Positions 24,961-37,400 of a stretch of DNA of 64,000 nucleotides are shown piece by piece. This DNA is from Rhytidiadelphus loreus (taxonomy: Eukaryota > Streptophyta > Bryopsida > Hypnales > Hylocomiaceae). Where the stretch lies: NCBI GenBank assembly GCA_947034895.1, contig OX344762.1, positions 20,192,760 through 20,256,759 of the forward strand, read 5' to 3'. Under the pieces are notes generated by a model. It was not told the DNA's origin. It ran no database searches and saw only the letters and a list, made by a program, of their open reading frames with translations. Numbering within the stretch: position 1 is the first letter of the stretch; each line of letters starts with the position of its first letter. A program made the position numbers and the translations under genes.

Positions 24961-27000
24961 ATACAGTTTACACATCAATTAGTTGAGCAATTAGTTGAGC
25001 AATCACAGATCAACTTGCGTGCAGTCCAACAGACCTCAAATTTGACTCCAAAAGAAGAAATTAATCGCGCCAGAGCAGACAACTACGACTCACCAATCAG
25101 AGCTAGCCCTTTCGTGGCCATTACCTTCGAACGAGCGGGCAAATTTCGCGACTACCAATACGCAATTACTGCAAAGTCTTCAAATCGTCGAACCCTCAAA
25201 TCTGAAAAATACGGAATCGCACGAAACATGCGAAACGCTTAAGACAGAGACAAGGTGACCACCCAAGCCATACCCTGACCCCATGATTTCACGATCCCTG
25301 ACATCGGAAGATTTCCGGCGAGGAATGCAGCAGCTTGGTATTTACCTAATATGAATTCTGCCACTGCATCAAACGTTATGGTTTATATGAGTAAACACTA
25401 TTTTTTAACAAATTGGAACCTACTGTCTGATGTGCCTTAAAATAAACAGTCATATGATTCTTTCGATAGTGCCTTAGAGAAGAGTCTGTTGGGAATGGCT
25501 CTACTTGCTCTTTCGATAGTAAGAAGCAAGTGAAGAGTCTCTCAGGAGTAGTTCCACTAACTATGCCTTTTTCAACAGAAACAGGATGTTAAGAGTTAGT
25601 TGGGAATCGCTCTTCTAACTATGCTGTTTTTTCTGATGACATGCATTGGGACCAATGTGAATGAAGGCGTCTCTTAGAGGAGTCGTACTAACTAACTACC
25701 CATGATTCAATGGAGATTGATTTGAGAGCATACTTGCGTGACTGGAGGAGGATCCGTGTGAAGTAAGCATTTGATCATGCTAGTAAGAGAAGGCCGACTG
25801 TGGTGGTGTGGATGATGGGAAGCATTGGGACGACTGGTGTGAAGGAAGAGTCTATAAGAAAACTTCTACTAACAGCAACACATGGATTGAGATTGATTGC
25901 AAGCATTGCGTGATTGCAATGAACATTGCGTGACTGTGGGGTCTGACTTGATCATACAGACCAACTCTCCATTGACAACGGCCCATGTAACAAGACCAAC
26001 TGAAGGTACGTGAGTACTAAGAGGTTCACTCCCAGCGAACTCGTCAGACACATGAAAAGTCATATCGACAACATGATTGTGAGTGCTAACTTACTTTGAT
26101 TCATTAATTTAAAGCAATTGCAAAAGGGGACTTTCAATGCCTCATGTACGACTGAGTACTAGTTACAGACAGTTTCGCATGGTTGAAAATTACAGACATC
26201 AAAGGAAGTGGTACCGTTGAATGCGATTTGAACTTGGTGGTAGAATACTCTTTTGTTTTTTTTATGGTAACGCATGATTTTCGAATGCAACGTCAATGCC
26301 ACGCGAGTGGACAAAAGAAATTGCCAGGCTTTGTACGCTTAGATAAGATAGTCGGGAGCTTTTCGCCTTGCTACAGTCCGTTCCCAGTGAATCAGGTTTT
26401 CTAAAGATATAACAAGTAAAGGAAACTGCATTTTAGTTCATTTGCTTGCTTTTAAGATATTTGGGTACACTGATGTACTCTGCTGGAGAGGCAATTTCAA
26501 GAGAGTAAATAATTAACTTTACTGGGGCTGTATTATTTTTCTAATGCTTTCAATTCACTCACACTCGAAAGTAAAATTCTGTCTGTAACTTAACTTTGGC
26601 GGGATTATAATTTGGCGGCTAATCTGAGGGTGTCACTTAATTACACGAACGTGCACATCATGGGCCGGGGCTGTAGTTAGCAATGCCGTCACGCACACTC
26701 AAACGTAACTGAAAAAAACTGTCTGTAGCGGGGTTAAGGTATATTTCCTCCTTCCATGGAATTGGACGGACTGCCTTTTTATTCTTCAATGGTCACCGGT
26801 TGCATCCTCTCAACCGCAAAATCTACCACTTCATTTCCTGCACTATCAAATTTTCACTTGTCAATTTCCTCCAAATTCAAATTGACACCGACTATAAAGA
26901 CTAAAAGGACTAATGAATATTGCATCCTTGGTTTAGGTGTAGGATCCTTCTTGCATTCGCTGAGATTTCATAGCGTATTCAATCATGCTTGAGATTCACA
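24961..27000. other. Intergenic, no convincing gene; local imperfect repeats
   Basis: ATTAGTTGAGCA is directly duplicated at about 24978-25000. An imperfect ~75-80-bp unit containing GTTGGGAATGGCTCT / GTTGGGAATCGCTCT recurs between about 25455 and 25690. The plus-strand reading frame at 25015-25242 opens with TTG, not ATG. I see no gene. Confidence 0.35.
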
Positions 27001-27019
27001 TTTCAATGCAGCCAATGTA

Positions 27020-27375
27020 TGTCAAGGATTTGTGAATTGAAGCTCCAACATCTCCTCTTTGCTCTTCACAAGTTTAATTTGATCGTCCAAATTTTGTTTC
27101 TTTTTTTGAAATTTTCTCTTCTGCACTCACTAAGTTGATCAATTTCTTAACATTTTGCTTCAATTCATACAAAGGTTGGAGCCTTTCATTTGATTGTGTA
27201 TGGAATTCTTTGAATGTTGCAACTTACTTTGCATCCCTTAGATGTTTAGGTTTACATGAAGGCAAAGGTCCTTCATACATTAAGTGAGATTTTTCTATGT
27301 ATTCATGGTCTAAGTACACATATTTAATTTGGTTGATGGATGTAAAGAGCTTGTACTAAAAGCTTTAAAGTGGCT
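27020..27375 (-). pseudogene. Decayed coding remnant, probably mobile-element derived
   Basis: Read on the minus strand from about 27340 downwards, a protein-like frame runs KYVYLDHEYIEKSHLMYEG, a segment ending KPKHLRDAK, one in-frame stop, then VATFKEFHTQSNERLQPLYE. A frameshift precedes a Lys/Glu-rich coiled-coil-like tail (LVKSKEEMLELQFTNP). The composition looks coding, but the frame is broken at least twice and no start is visible. The family is not recognised. Confidence 0.35.
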
Positions 27376-27420
27376 TTCTTGCTCTCCACAATTTCCAAAT
27401 GTCAAAACTTTGCTTTTATT

Positions 27421-28680
27421 AATATTTTTTTAATTTCTTCTTCTCTTATTGTTGAACAAGGTCATTTTTCAATGTTTTACTCTTCATGGTCAATTGTCAA
27501 TTTTGTATGAGTCAAGTAATTTAGGACAGGGCAGTGCATTGAGTTGATGACTATTGCGGAGCATTGTTATTGTCAATCCTTAGCTCCAACAGCCAAGGCC
27601 TTTGCCTCCTATATCAACACCCGCCCTCCAAAATTGGTACCTTAAGGTAGGCACTCCAAAAACACACACCATGTAAATTGCTATCATCATCATGTGTACA
27701 TCTCCAAAATCAATATGTACCTATATGGAAGAATTCTTTTTAAAACATCTAAAAAAAACTCAGACCTTTAATAACTTTTGCATGTGGTATCCAAATGCCA
27801 CGATCTTTGGTGCATTGGAACCTCCTTTCACTTGCCCCAAGAAAATATGAAAATTTGACTATAAGTTAATAATAATAACTATACACAATAATAAAAAGTG
27901 GCAATTGAAGGGGCTCACCTTATAGCTCATTCCAAGATTGGTGGTAGCCCAATTGAAAACATTTTGACCTATTTAAACCTTAAAGATCCAACCAACTATT
28001 TTTTGATGGTTACTTGATTTTGGATAGTATTTTTTGGTAGCAAAATCTTTCTATTCGTAATTTGTAATATATATTTTGCCTCTTAATCCCGGGGGGAACA
28101 CTCACGATTTTTAGAAAACTACGTGAGTTAAAAAATAGGGTTCATTTAATTCAAAGGGGGAAAATTTTATATAATTTGTAGAACTACTATAGGGTTCATG
28201 AAATGCTACACACTCTAATATATATAAATTAGGGTATGTAAAAACATCATATAATAGGAATTTTTATTAATAAGTTAGCCTTGACAAATAGAAGCCGTGC
28301 AAATTTTTCATAGTATGATGAGTATAGATGTGGACAAATAATTTCATATGGATGATAAAATGGACATAGTCAAGAAAATCTACAATAATGGGTGGTCGAC
28401 TAAAATTGTGCCATGGTACTTATAGTATATATATAAAAAAAATAGTATTCTTTAGTATAAATGTAAGACATCAACTAAAAGTGGAAAAATTGTCAAATTG
28501 TATGAATAGGGAGGTTTACCTTAGTGGGTTCAACAAATTGAAAATTGTACAATATGATGATAGAATTTATAGTCCATTTAACTCTAATCTTTGAAGCCAT
28601 ATGTGTTGATCACACTTGTATTGAATGAGATTTTCATGGGATAGTTTCATTAGGAATTCTAAAGTGTTCAATGTTATTAA
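27421..28680. other. AT-rich intergenic DNA with a MITE-like left end
   Basis: At about 27642 the sequence CCTTAAGGTAGGCACTCC matches the terminus of the 302-bp MITE family. No matching right end was found, so it is a truncated or diverged relative. There is no gene. Confidence 0.35.
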
Positions 28681-29555
28681 TCCCTAAAGACTAGAGGGTG
28701 TTTTGGAAGAGGAAAAATCCAAAATTGTCAATTTTTGATGCATTGTCTAAAATAAAAAATTATTTAAAAATATTCCAATTGTATAAAAGTGTATTATATA
28801 ATTATGAAAATGTGTGAAAATAATTTCAGCCATTTGATCAAGTGGATTGAAAAATTATAATGTTTAAAGTGAGAAAAAAAAACTTATTCTCATTCTTGCA
28901 AACTAGAATTAGCAGCCCTCAAGCCCTCTTAGAATAAATTTTTTGGTCTACACAAAAATGAGGATTTTGACTATTCATGAATATATGATAAGTTCACTCA
29001 TGAAAAATTTGAATCAACTTGCAATGCAAAGAAGTTAAGTGCATTGGCAATACTTTAGTCTTTTTTTAATGATTTCTTGTGCAATGAGATTATTTTTATT
29101 TGAAATCCAAATGGTTAAAAATTAGAGACAAACATTTAGAATATTTGGGAAAAATTTCAAGAACTTTGACTTCACATATTGCAAGATAATAGGACTTGAG
29201 GTTAGAAAAAAAGTTTTTTTTTTTAAGCCATCCTAACATAGCTAATAAAGTTTGACTCCTTTGAGGATGTGATTTGAGAACTAAATTATTTTTGATAATT
29301 GTATGACATATTTTATTAGTATCATAAATGCCAAATTTCAATAGTTGATGAGAGTTTTTGCAAAGATGCCTCAAAGATGCCCAAATTGCAAGGGCTGCCA
29401 AAAAAGTTTAGGGCGGAAAAAAATTATATTTTCACTAAGAAGATACATGTTTACATCTTGTATCAAAATTTTATGAACATTTGACCAAAATTGACTTCAT
29501 AGGGACCTACCCAAAGTTTCAATTGTTCATTCAATGGATAATTGGCCTTTAGGGG
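28681..29555. mobile_element. 875-bp degraded TTAA-flanked element
   Basis: TTAA borders at 28677-28680 and 29556-29559 enclose short inverted termini, TCCCTAAAGAC at the left and GCCTTTAGGGG at the right. There is no coding capacity. Its end sequence is like that of the elements at 30903 and 53690. The pairing of these two ends is inferred from sequence and spacing. Confidence 0.45.
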
Positions 29556-30902
29556 TTAAAAATTGCCACTTGAATTTAATTGATTATTGTTGGTTTCACA
29601 ATATATATACTCCATACATAGATGGAGTAGATGGAAGAGAATTTTTTTGAAAAAGGGTGGAGGTGGGAGAAAATTGGACACTTAAATTTTATATGTAAGA
29701 TAGCCCCACTTAAAAACTTGCATGAATGAATTTATAAAAACTATAGGGTATTGAAAATATGCCCTTTTAGCTTTTTATGTAAAAATACGGTCATCTTTAA
29801 TGCAATGATTAAGGTAAATAGCCCCACATCAAATACCTTCTTGACTCAAGTGTATACCTTAAATTATAAGGAGTGATCCCCCCGAGCTCTTAATACATGA
29901 GATCTTTGTTAAGGTACATTACAATTAAGATTGTTACTTCTAACTTTTCCAATGATGAAAAGAATACAAATTATCCACATTATGTGAGATTGGTTAAGGT
30001 AATGTTAATGATAGGTTAAACCCAACTAATAGATAATTTTTGGTTATGTTGTAGGTCAAAATCAACTAATATGTAATTAAGTAGTTTTTAATTACTTCTA
30101 TTGTCAGATGTTCAAGGATAATTTTGATTTTTTTCTACTTAAATTAATATAGCTTTCAATGATAATGATGTTGCATTACATGATTTTTGAGGCCATTGAA
30201 AAACTGTGAATTCCTCGACGTTCCTAGACTGTGGAAACATCATATGACCACCAGTTCAACGTGGCAAAGAAATTGCCATGTCGGATAATATAAATGAATT
30301 AATTTTAATTTTTTAATTTTATATATATATATAAATACTCTAACTATCCGGCCATAGTTCACAACATGGGGAACTATGGCCGGATAGTCTATTAGAGGCC
30401 TCAAATCTCCCCCTATGAATGGGTGAACAACTAAATTAATGCCATATCATATTAGTAGATGTCAATCTAGTGAATAATCATCTTTTGAATGACCAACTAA
30501 GAAAAATTGATAATCTTCTCCAATAGCTATACAATATATCCATCTATCATTATACACTAAATTAAACATTCTTGCACTTGGTCAAACGCACTAACGATAA
30601 GCACAATTGTTTGCTGTAATTGTTAGTTTTGCAAATAGATAACTTCTATAGGACCATGTCTGTTGTTTGATCCAACAATGCTTGTTCCCATACTTCACGT
30701 ACTTTCTTGTACAATGGACTGGGAAGTTCATGTGATTGAATTACTTGAGTTGTATATAGGGAGATGCTTCAATTTTTCTAATGCATAAAAAGGTGAATAG
30801 CCTTAATTACAACCATTTCAATATGACAATGTATGCTATCAATATTGATATTTGAACATATATAGAAAAAAATATAATTTAGATTAGATTTTGAGTCTTT
30901 AA
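29556..30902. other. AT-rich intergenic DNA with a perfect short hairpin
   Basis: No gene seen. It contains the hairpin at 30343-30388, described separately, and an AT dinucleotide run just upstream of it. Confidence 0.4.
30343..30388. repeat. Perfect inverted repeat, 18-bp arms and 10-nt loop
   Basis: ACTATCCGGCCATAGTTC at 30343-30360 is exactly complementary to 30371-30388. The arms are GC-rich within a very AT-rich region and adjoin (AT)n. Function unknown; a small foldback or the trace of an excised element is possible. Confidence 0.7.
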
Positions 30903-31450
30903 CCCCAAAAGTTCTTTGATTATGTTTTCACCAAAAACCCTCTAAAATTGTCATTTCTAGTAGAAGTACCAAATTTTAGAAGAAGAAAAAAATTTGGAAA
31001 CATGTAACCATAAGATCTTGTAGAACATTGGTTGAAAGGACGTGGAAAAAATTCAAAAGTTTCCACCATGTCAAGCTTTTTGGGGGCCCTACAAAAAACC
31101 AGGTAGCTGCACTTCACAAGGTCACATTTGTATGAAAAAATGTCCATGTTGGTGGTTCTTCTTTGGATTCATTCTTCAAGGCAAGTTGGCTATATGCTTG
31201 AAAATTTTCTATTCATTTAGAATTGTACACTATATAGGAAAAAAATAGTAAGTAGAAAGAGGTAGAAAATGATTCAAAATACAAAATTGTTAAGAATATT
31301 GTTATGGAATTTTAAAATGCCAATTCCAATGTTTGTGATGTTGTAGTAAACAATCTACTTCCTATTATTTTATTTTATTTCCAAAAATAATGAAAATTGA
31401 GTTAAATAAAAGACTTCAAAGTTTATTTTAGAGTAGAAAATCCATAATTG
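30903..31450 (+). mobile_element. Partial TTAA-family element
   Basis: It begins CCCCAAAAG after TTAA (30899-30902). Its sequence follows, block by block, the reverse complement of 54980 down to about 54415: TATGTTTTCACCA, AGATCTTGTAG, GACGTGGAAAAAATT, GCTGCACTTCACAAGGTCAC, AAGTTGGCTA, AGTAAGTAGAAAGA, GACTTCAAAGTTTATTTTAG. The other end is not present; it stops near the CT microsatellite. Confidence 0.55.
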
Positions 31451-31464
31451 CCTGCAAACTAAAA

Positions 31465-31466
<2 letters not shown>

Positions 31467-31505
<39 letters not shown>
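31467..31505. repeat. (CT)n microsatellite
   Basis: Uninterrupted CT dinucleotides, about 19 units. Confidence 0.95.
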
Positions 31506-31507
<2 letters not shown>

Positions 31508-34154
31508 TAGGTACAACAAAGTTCACTCAAAACTGTGATACAGCAAGGACGGAACATGGACTGATACCCTGATACGGGGATGAGGAACATACCCCTAGCG
31601 TACATAGCAATGCACTTGAGAAGAACCAGGGAGTACATGCCCAAAGGCGTTCAAAAAAGACCCGAACCAGGCGGGTATTATGCACATCATAACTCCAAAA
31701 CAGGCTGTACCATAACAAGCAATGCACTCAGTAGAAAGAAACCCGATCGATCCACGTTAGCCAGTACCGTTCAAGACGGGCACCAACCAAGAAACCTGAG
31801 CCACAGGCTGGCAAGGTAGCCATGCAGACCACTGAGCATCCGGCATGGCATGTTCAGAATGCAAGTTGGGGGGTCGTGTGTTCAAGAACTACAGATTTTT
31901 ACTGTAGCAGTGCTGGAACACCGGGGTCTGGAGCGCAAGAAACTTCACGGTCAGGCGAGCGAAGAGCAAGTTCGCGTAGCACTACCGGAACATGGACACT
32001 GAGATGGTCCCGCAGGTGCAGCTGTCGTGTGAAATGTAGAGAGTAAAGGGTGTGCAGTTTTGAGTACGAGAAGCTCAAGCATGGGCAGGCTTAGAACTCT
32101 ACTGCAAATAACGATTGCTTGCACCTTGTATGTTTTAATATGTGATTCGGATGACAACGTGTAGTCACGCTGCAGACACCTCGTGTACATTCACTAACAC
32201 ACGCTTGTTTGTTTGGTGGGTATGGGCACAGGTAAGGCGTGGCTACCTCATATTCGAGCATATCTTGCTGCAATAACTTAGCAAAGTCGATTACCTTAAC
32301 TCTTTGTACAATCGCCATATTGTAGCATAGCAAAAATTGTGGTGGGAGACTAGGATGATACTGTGACCACGGAATGAGCACAGCTGGGACGTGAATGGAA
32401 TGAGAGGATATATCGAAAACTTTCTTTGTTTAATTACAAGGATGCCGATGCACACCTGGCGTGATAGCAAGATGCAGTACATGGACGATAGAACACTGGA
32501 AAATCACCGTAGCATAGTAGAAGTGTTCATACGGATTCCCACCTTCCCTCCCGATCAGATCAGAGTCAGAACTGGATGATCGGAGGGGTTGCGGTGCAAC
32601 GGAATCGAGATGTTTTGTGAAACAGATAAGCTTGATCAAACGACACGCTGATAGAGAATATCCTATCGTGAATGATCTACGAGTGATAATGAGTAAGAGG
32701 AATCTGATCAGTCTAGAGTGGATCTGATTAGTCCCAATTCGGTGAGAATGTCAGGTTCACATCCAGAGCCATTACTGCCTGGAGAAATTTATCTCTGTAC
32801 ATGGAGATATAATTGAGAAACCTTGTATGATTGATATGTGGCCACTTAGTGACTGAATCGGGTAGTCCAGCATGACAGAGTGGGAAATATCGTGGACTGT
32901 TGCAAAGGGAAAATGAACGATTAAAATTACACGGAATTTGACTTATAGAATCTGCTCAGAAATGAGATGACAAGACAAAAACTTCTCTCTCTCCCTCCCT
33001 CCCAAGAACAGTGATGATTCTTCTCAGAAAATTACACACACATGAGTATGTAGTCGGCTTCAGTCGGGCAAACATGCCTTTTACAGGCAATAAATAAATA
33101 GGCATATGAGTATCGAGATACCAGAAAAATCAATACCAGTCCCTCCACGGGTACATGTATGCGCTGGTATGGTGTGGTTTGATGCCCGGACCAGGGCTAG
33201 GGGCGTGACCTCATAATGTCAGGTAAGCTAAGCCAACTGATCATTATGATGGGCCAATCTTGATGGGTACTAACGGCATCTTCTTGCTCCCGCTCAGCTC
33301 TGTGCACTATAAGGTTGATGAAGCTCCTGTTCCCCAACACTTCATCGTGGTGCAACAGGTCTGCTCCAGCACGTAATGGACACGGAGATGAGCTCACAGG
33401 TGCTGCTACTGGGTCATTCTGAGAGTATTGGCTACAAGTTGCAGCGGTCCACAATTTGCAGTGGTCCACGATTGAAGCTTATAATCTCCTCCTGTTGGTT
33501 TTTCGTGTGTTTTAATATGTGTTTAGGATAACAACTTGTTGTCATGCTTGAGACACCTCGTGCATGTTCACTAACACACAATCGTTTGTTTGGTGGGCAT
33601 GGGCACAGGTGAGGCGTGACATCCTCATATTCAAGCATATCGATTTGCTTGTAGTTGGCAGTATTGGTTTCAGTGAAATTTGCTCTTATCAACGTGGTTT
33701 AGGATTGTGTTATGCTACAAGTGGGGGTTTGATTTCCTCCCTGTGGTTTGCATGGAACGTATTCAGTCCATGTGGATAAGTCTTGAGTTACTCAGTTATA
33801 TTACTTTTTATACGAATCTCGGTGTCAATACGAATTGGTTTCGCATACATGGACAACAATATTGTCGATAAGTATGCAATGAAGCCAACATAAAGTCTCA
33901 GATCTGCAAACAGGGAATTTAGATCTTAGAAAAATCAATAAGAACACACCCACCCTCCCTCCCGAATTAATCAAGCATCACTATACTTGTACATCAAGCA
34001 AAGTGAGTAGCTGTGGACTGTGGTCAGAGGTGTCAAAACACTTCGGAAATCCATCTAGGCAAGTAGCTCAATCGATCCTAAAGCATTCGATCTGCAAGGA
34101 CGTAGTAACTCTCCAGATCAAATATTAATCCACATGTTTGGCTTTAACCCACTT
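31506..34154. repeat. Region with two diverged direct copies of a ~380-bp repeat
   Basis: About 31930-32310 and 33300-33680 share ordered blocks: TGGACACNGAGATG, GTTTTAATATGTG, CACTAACACAC, TTTGTTTGGTGGG, ATGGGCACAGGT, CCTCATATTC and AGCATATC. On the minus strand both copies keep a similar short frame (PPNKQACVSE / PPNKRLCVSE, then ILKHT). A further family member abuts the retrotransposon: about 32940-33000 resembles 39880-39945. No gene is assigned; a 79-codon ATG ORF at 31580-31819 has no known domain. Confidence 0.45.
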
Positions 34155-34159
34155 GATCA

Positions 34160-34342
34160 TGTTAGCTTCACCTGTATTTTAGGGTTACATCCCTTGGATG
34201 TAGTTCATCTGCATGATGAACTTAGGTTAATCCGATAGTACTTAAGCAGCATGCTTACCATGCTAAAGCTCTCTCTTAATCTTACCTCAGGATTATACAG
34301 TTCAGACAGACGTGTCATAGACAGCGTCGAGTTTATTCTACA
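34160..34342 (+). repeat. 5' LTR, 183 bp
   Basis: It starts TGTTAGCTTCACC and ends TTTATTCTACA. It is very short for a plant copia LTR. It matches the 3' LTR except for T/C and G/A differences (GGATGTAG against GGATGCAG; CCATGCTA against CCATACTA). Confidence 0.95.
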
Positions 34343-34354
34343 TGGTATCAGAGC
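34343..34354 (+). other. Primer-binding site (initiator Met-tRNA)
   Basis: TGGTATCAGAGC directly abuts the 5' LTR and is the standard plant copia primer site complementary to the 3' end of initiator methionine tRNA. Confidence 0.95.
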
Positions 34355-34492
34355 GGACCGTTGGCTAAAGTAGTCTCAGACACTTGCGCCACAATTAGAA
34401 TACTAGAGTACACTTACGATTAGTATTCTTACGCGATCATCTCTCTCAGCTTTAGTCGACAGAGTCACTACAGCTCAGATACAAGCTTAGCA

Positions 34493-37400
34493 ATGGATTC
34501 TTACGTTAGAGACGTACCGAAGTCAATGAAACTTGCTGGACCAGCCAACTATCTCATATGGAGTTACAAAGTGAAATTGATGCTTATGCAGGAGGGACTT
34601 TGGAAGTATGTAGTACCTGCGGGAACTGATCGAACCACTGTCGATACCGGCGGCTTACCAGGCGCCGCCACCAGCTCGACAAGCAATGTCTCCAGCACAC
34701 CAGGAGCAGCCACGACGCCGATAATCACGTTGCCACCAGCTACTCCCGCACCTGCAGACAACAACGCACGTGATGAAGAACTTCGTTTCCGAGTTGGACG
34801 ACTTATTATATCTACGGTAAGAGACTCCATAATTCTCAGTGTTGTTCATCTAGTTGATCCTGAAGCAATCTGGCAACGACTGAGGAGTATGTGCGATGTT
34901 CGGAGTTCCTCCCGACGACTAGCGTTGAAGGAACAATTTTACTCTCTTAGACTTCCAGAAGGCAAACCAATCAGAGATCATCTTCAACACGTGAATCTGC
35001 TTGTTACTCAACTAGCGAACCTAGGTATCACAAACCCAGACGAAGACCTTGTCGACCTCACTCTCAACAGTCTGCCCAAGAGTTGGGCGACATTCAAACA
35101 AGTACAGAAGGGGCGAGATCGATCACCTTCGTTCCCGGAGCTGGAGGGGTTACTCTTACAAGAAGACATGAGTCGCACTTTGGACAAACAACGTAAAGAT
35201 GGCGAGTCTTTGAACCTGCTACGCCACAACCGAGCTCCACCTTGGGGATCAGCACAGCGTGGACGATCCAACAGGGGTCACGGGTATTCTACCGTTGATC
35301 GCAGCACGGTGACTCACCAACCGCGCATCGTCACCAACTCTACACCATCAACCATCTATTGTCACCGATGTGGCAAGCCAGGACACATAGCTCGGGATTG
35401 CATCCGCATTACACTTGAAGAACGCATCAAGGCGATGCAACTCCAGCTGCAGCACCTGCCACAACAACGCACTCATCAACAAATCAATCTAGCCGAAGTT
35501 AATGACAATGAGGGTGACGGCGATCATACTGAGGATCCTGTTGGCGATTCGACTGAAAACCTAGAATCTCATACCACAATAACACACGAGCAAGCCTGTT
35601 TCGACGCATTTCCGGAAGAACTAGAACAGGAGGAATACATAAATGCTTGCATCATCTCCACAGTTACCGAAGACGAATGGTTCCTGGACTCTGGCGCCTC
35701 ATCTCATGTCACTGGAAACCCTAGTCTCCTCAAGCACATAGTTCCCTCTCCTGTCCCTTACATCCGAGTTGCAGGAGGACAGATGATGCCTGTACTTGGA
35801 CATGGTACTGTAACTCACACCGATTCCTCTGGTGCAGTAAAGGATATTTTTAATGTCTTATATGTTCCAGGAGTTAGCTCTAATCTATTCTCTGTGGGAA
35901 AACTGACAGACGTAGGATACAAAGTATTATTTGAATCCACAACCTGTACCATCTATGACAACACTAACACCGTATTCATACATGGGATTCGTGACACAAA
36001 AAACAATCTTTACAGAATAGTTAACCTCGTCGATAGTCCAGCTCCAGTTCAATCTGCTCCAGCACCTACTTCAGTTCGACCTGTCCCAGGATCCAGCCAT
36101 CCCGTTCCCTACCAATCCAACTCATACCCCTCACAGAATACAATTCAGCTCTGGCATCAACGTGTTGGACATGTCAATTTCCAGAGCCTCTACCATATGA
36201 CAAACAAACAGATTGTAGCCGGCATCCCAGTACTTCCTTACTCAAAACATATCTGCTCCTCATGTATGCTGGGGAAACTCACCAGGGATCGCGTTCCCAA
36301 ACACCGCCGGACACCTATTACTAGGAAATTACAACTCATTCATAGTGATTTATGCGGACCCTTGCCTGTCACATCACGGAATGGGAACAAGTATATCCTG
36401 ACATTTATAGACGACTTCTCAAGAAAAACCTGGATATACTTTCTTTCAGACAAATCTCAAACACTGGAATATTTCAAGATATTCAAGGCTTTAGTCGAAG
36501 ATTCCAACTCACGTATAGGGAGCTTACGTAGTGACAGAGGGGGGGAATATCTATCTACTGCCTTCACCAATTATCTAAGCACTAACGGAATCTCACGACA
36601 ACTCACTGCTGGGTACTCACCACATCAAAATGGGGTCGCTGAAAGAAAGAATCGGACACTGCTCGAAGGAATACGCAGCGTTGTCACTGGAACCAACATC
36701 CCGAAGGCCCTCTGGGAAGAAATCGCCAAAGCTGTCAACTATATACAAAACAGATGTCCCACCAAAGCTCTCACACTGCAAACCCCAGAGGAAGTGTTCA
36801 CTGGAATAAGACCTCACCTTAGCCACCTTCGAATTCTAGGCTGCCGAGCATATTGCCATATCCCAGACTCCAAGCGTAACAAACTAGAACCTAAAGCCAT
36901 TGCCACTATTCTCGTAGGATACGATGAACAAAGCAAGGCCTACAGGTGCTACCACCCAGCCACCCGAAGAATCTTGGTCAGCAGAGATGTTCGCTTTGAC
37001 GAACTCATTTTTCAACTTCCCTCCGTAGAATCTACCGAACCTCTGCTGGGATCACATCTCCTCGACAGTTCAACTACGAGGTTCTCAACCTCTGCTGCTC
37101 CCCCTAGCCAGCCGAATCCTACAACCCCGACAATCATTCCCATTCCCGATGAATCACACAATACCCCTGGCACTCCCGATGGGACCCCGGACACCCCGGA
37201 CCGGACCCTAGACATCTCAGATCAACCCTCCGACTCGTCGAATCAGCCCGCTTCTTCCGAGATCGAACCTGCAATCACACCAACACACAGTATATCTCCA
37301 TCTTCAGCAGTTCCCGAATTGACGGGCGCTCCAACAGTAATCCTAAGACGATCCCACAGACCACGACGCCAAAATATCAGACTACAGGGGTATGACTTGT

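Noticed and set aside
25015..25242. 75-codon open frame
   Set aside because: Opens with TTG; a plant gene needs ATG, and no upstream exon was seen.
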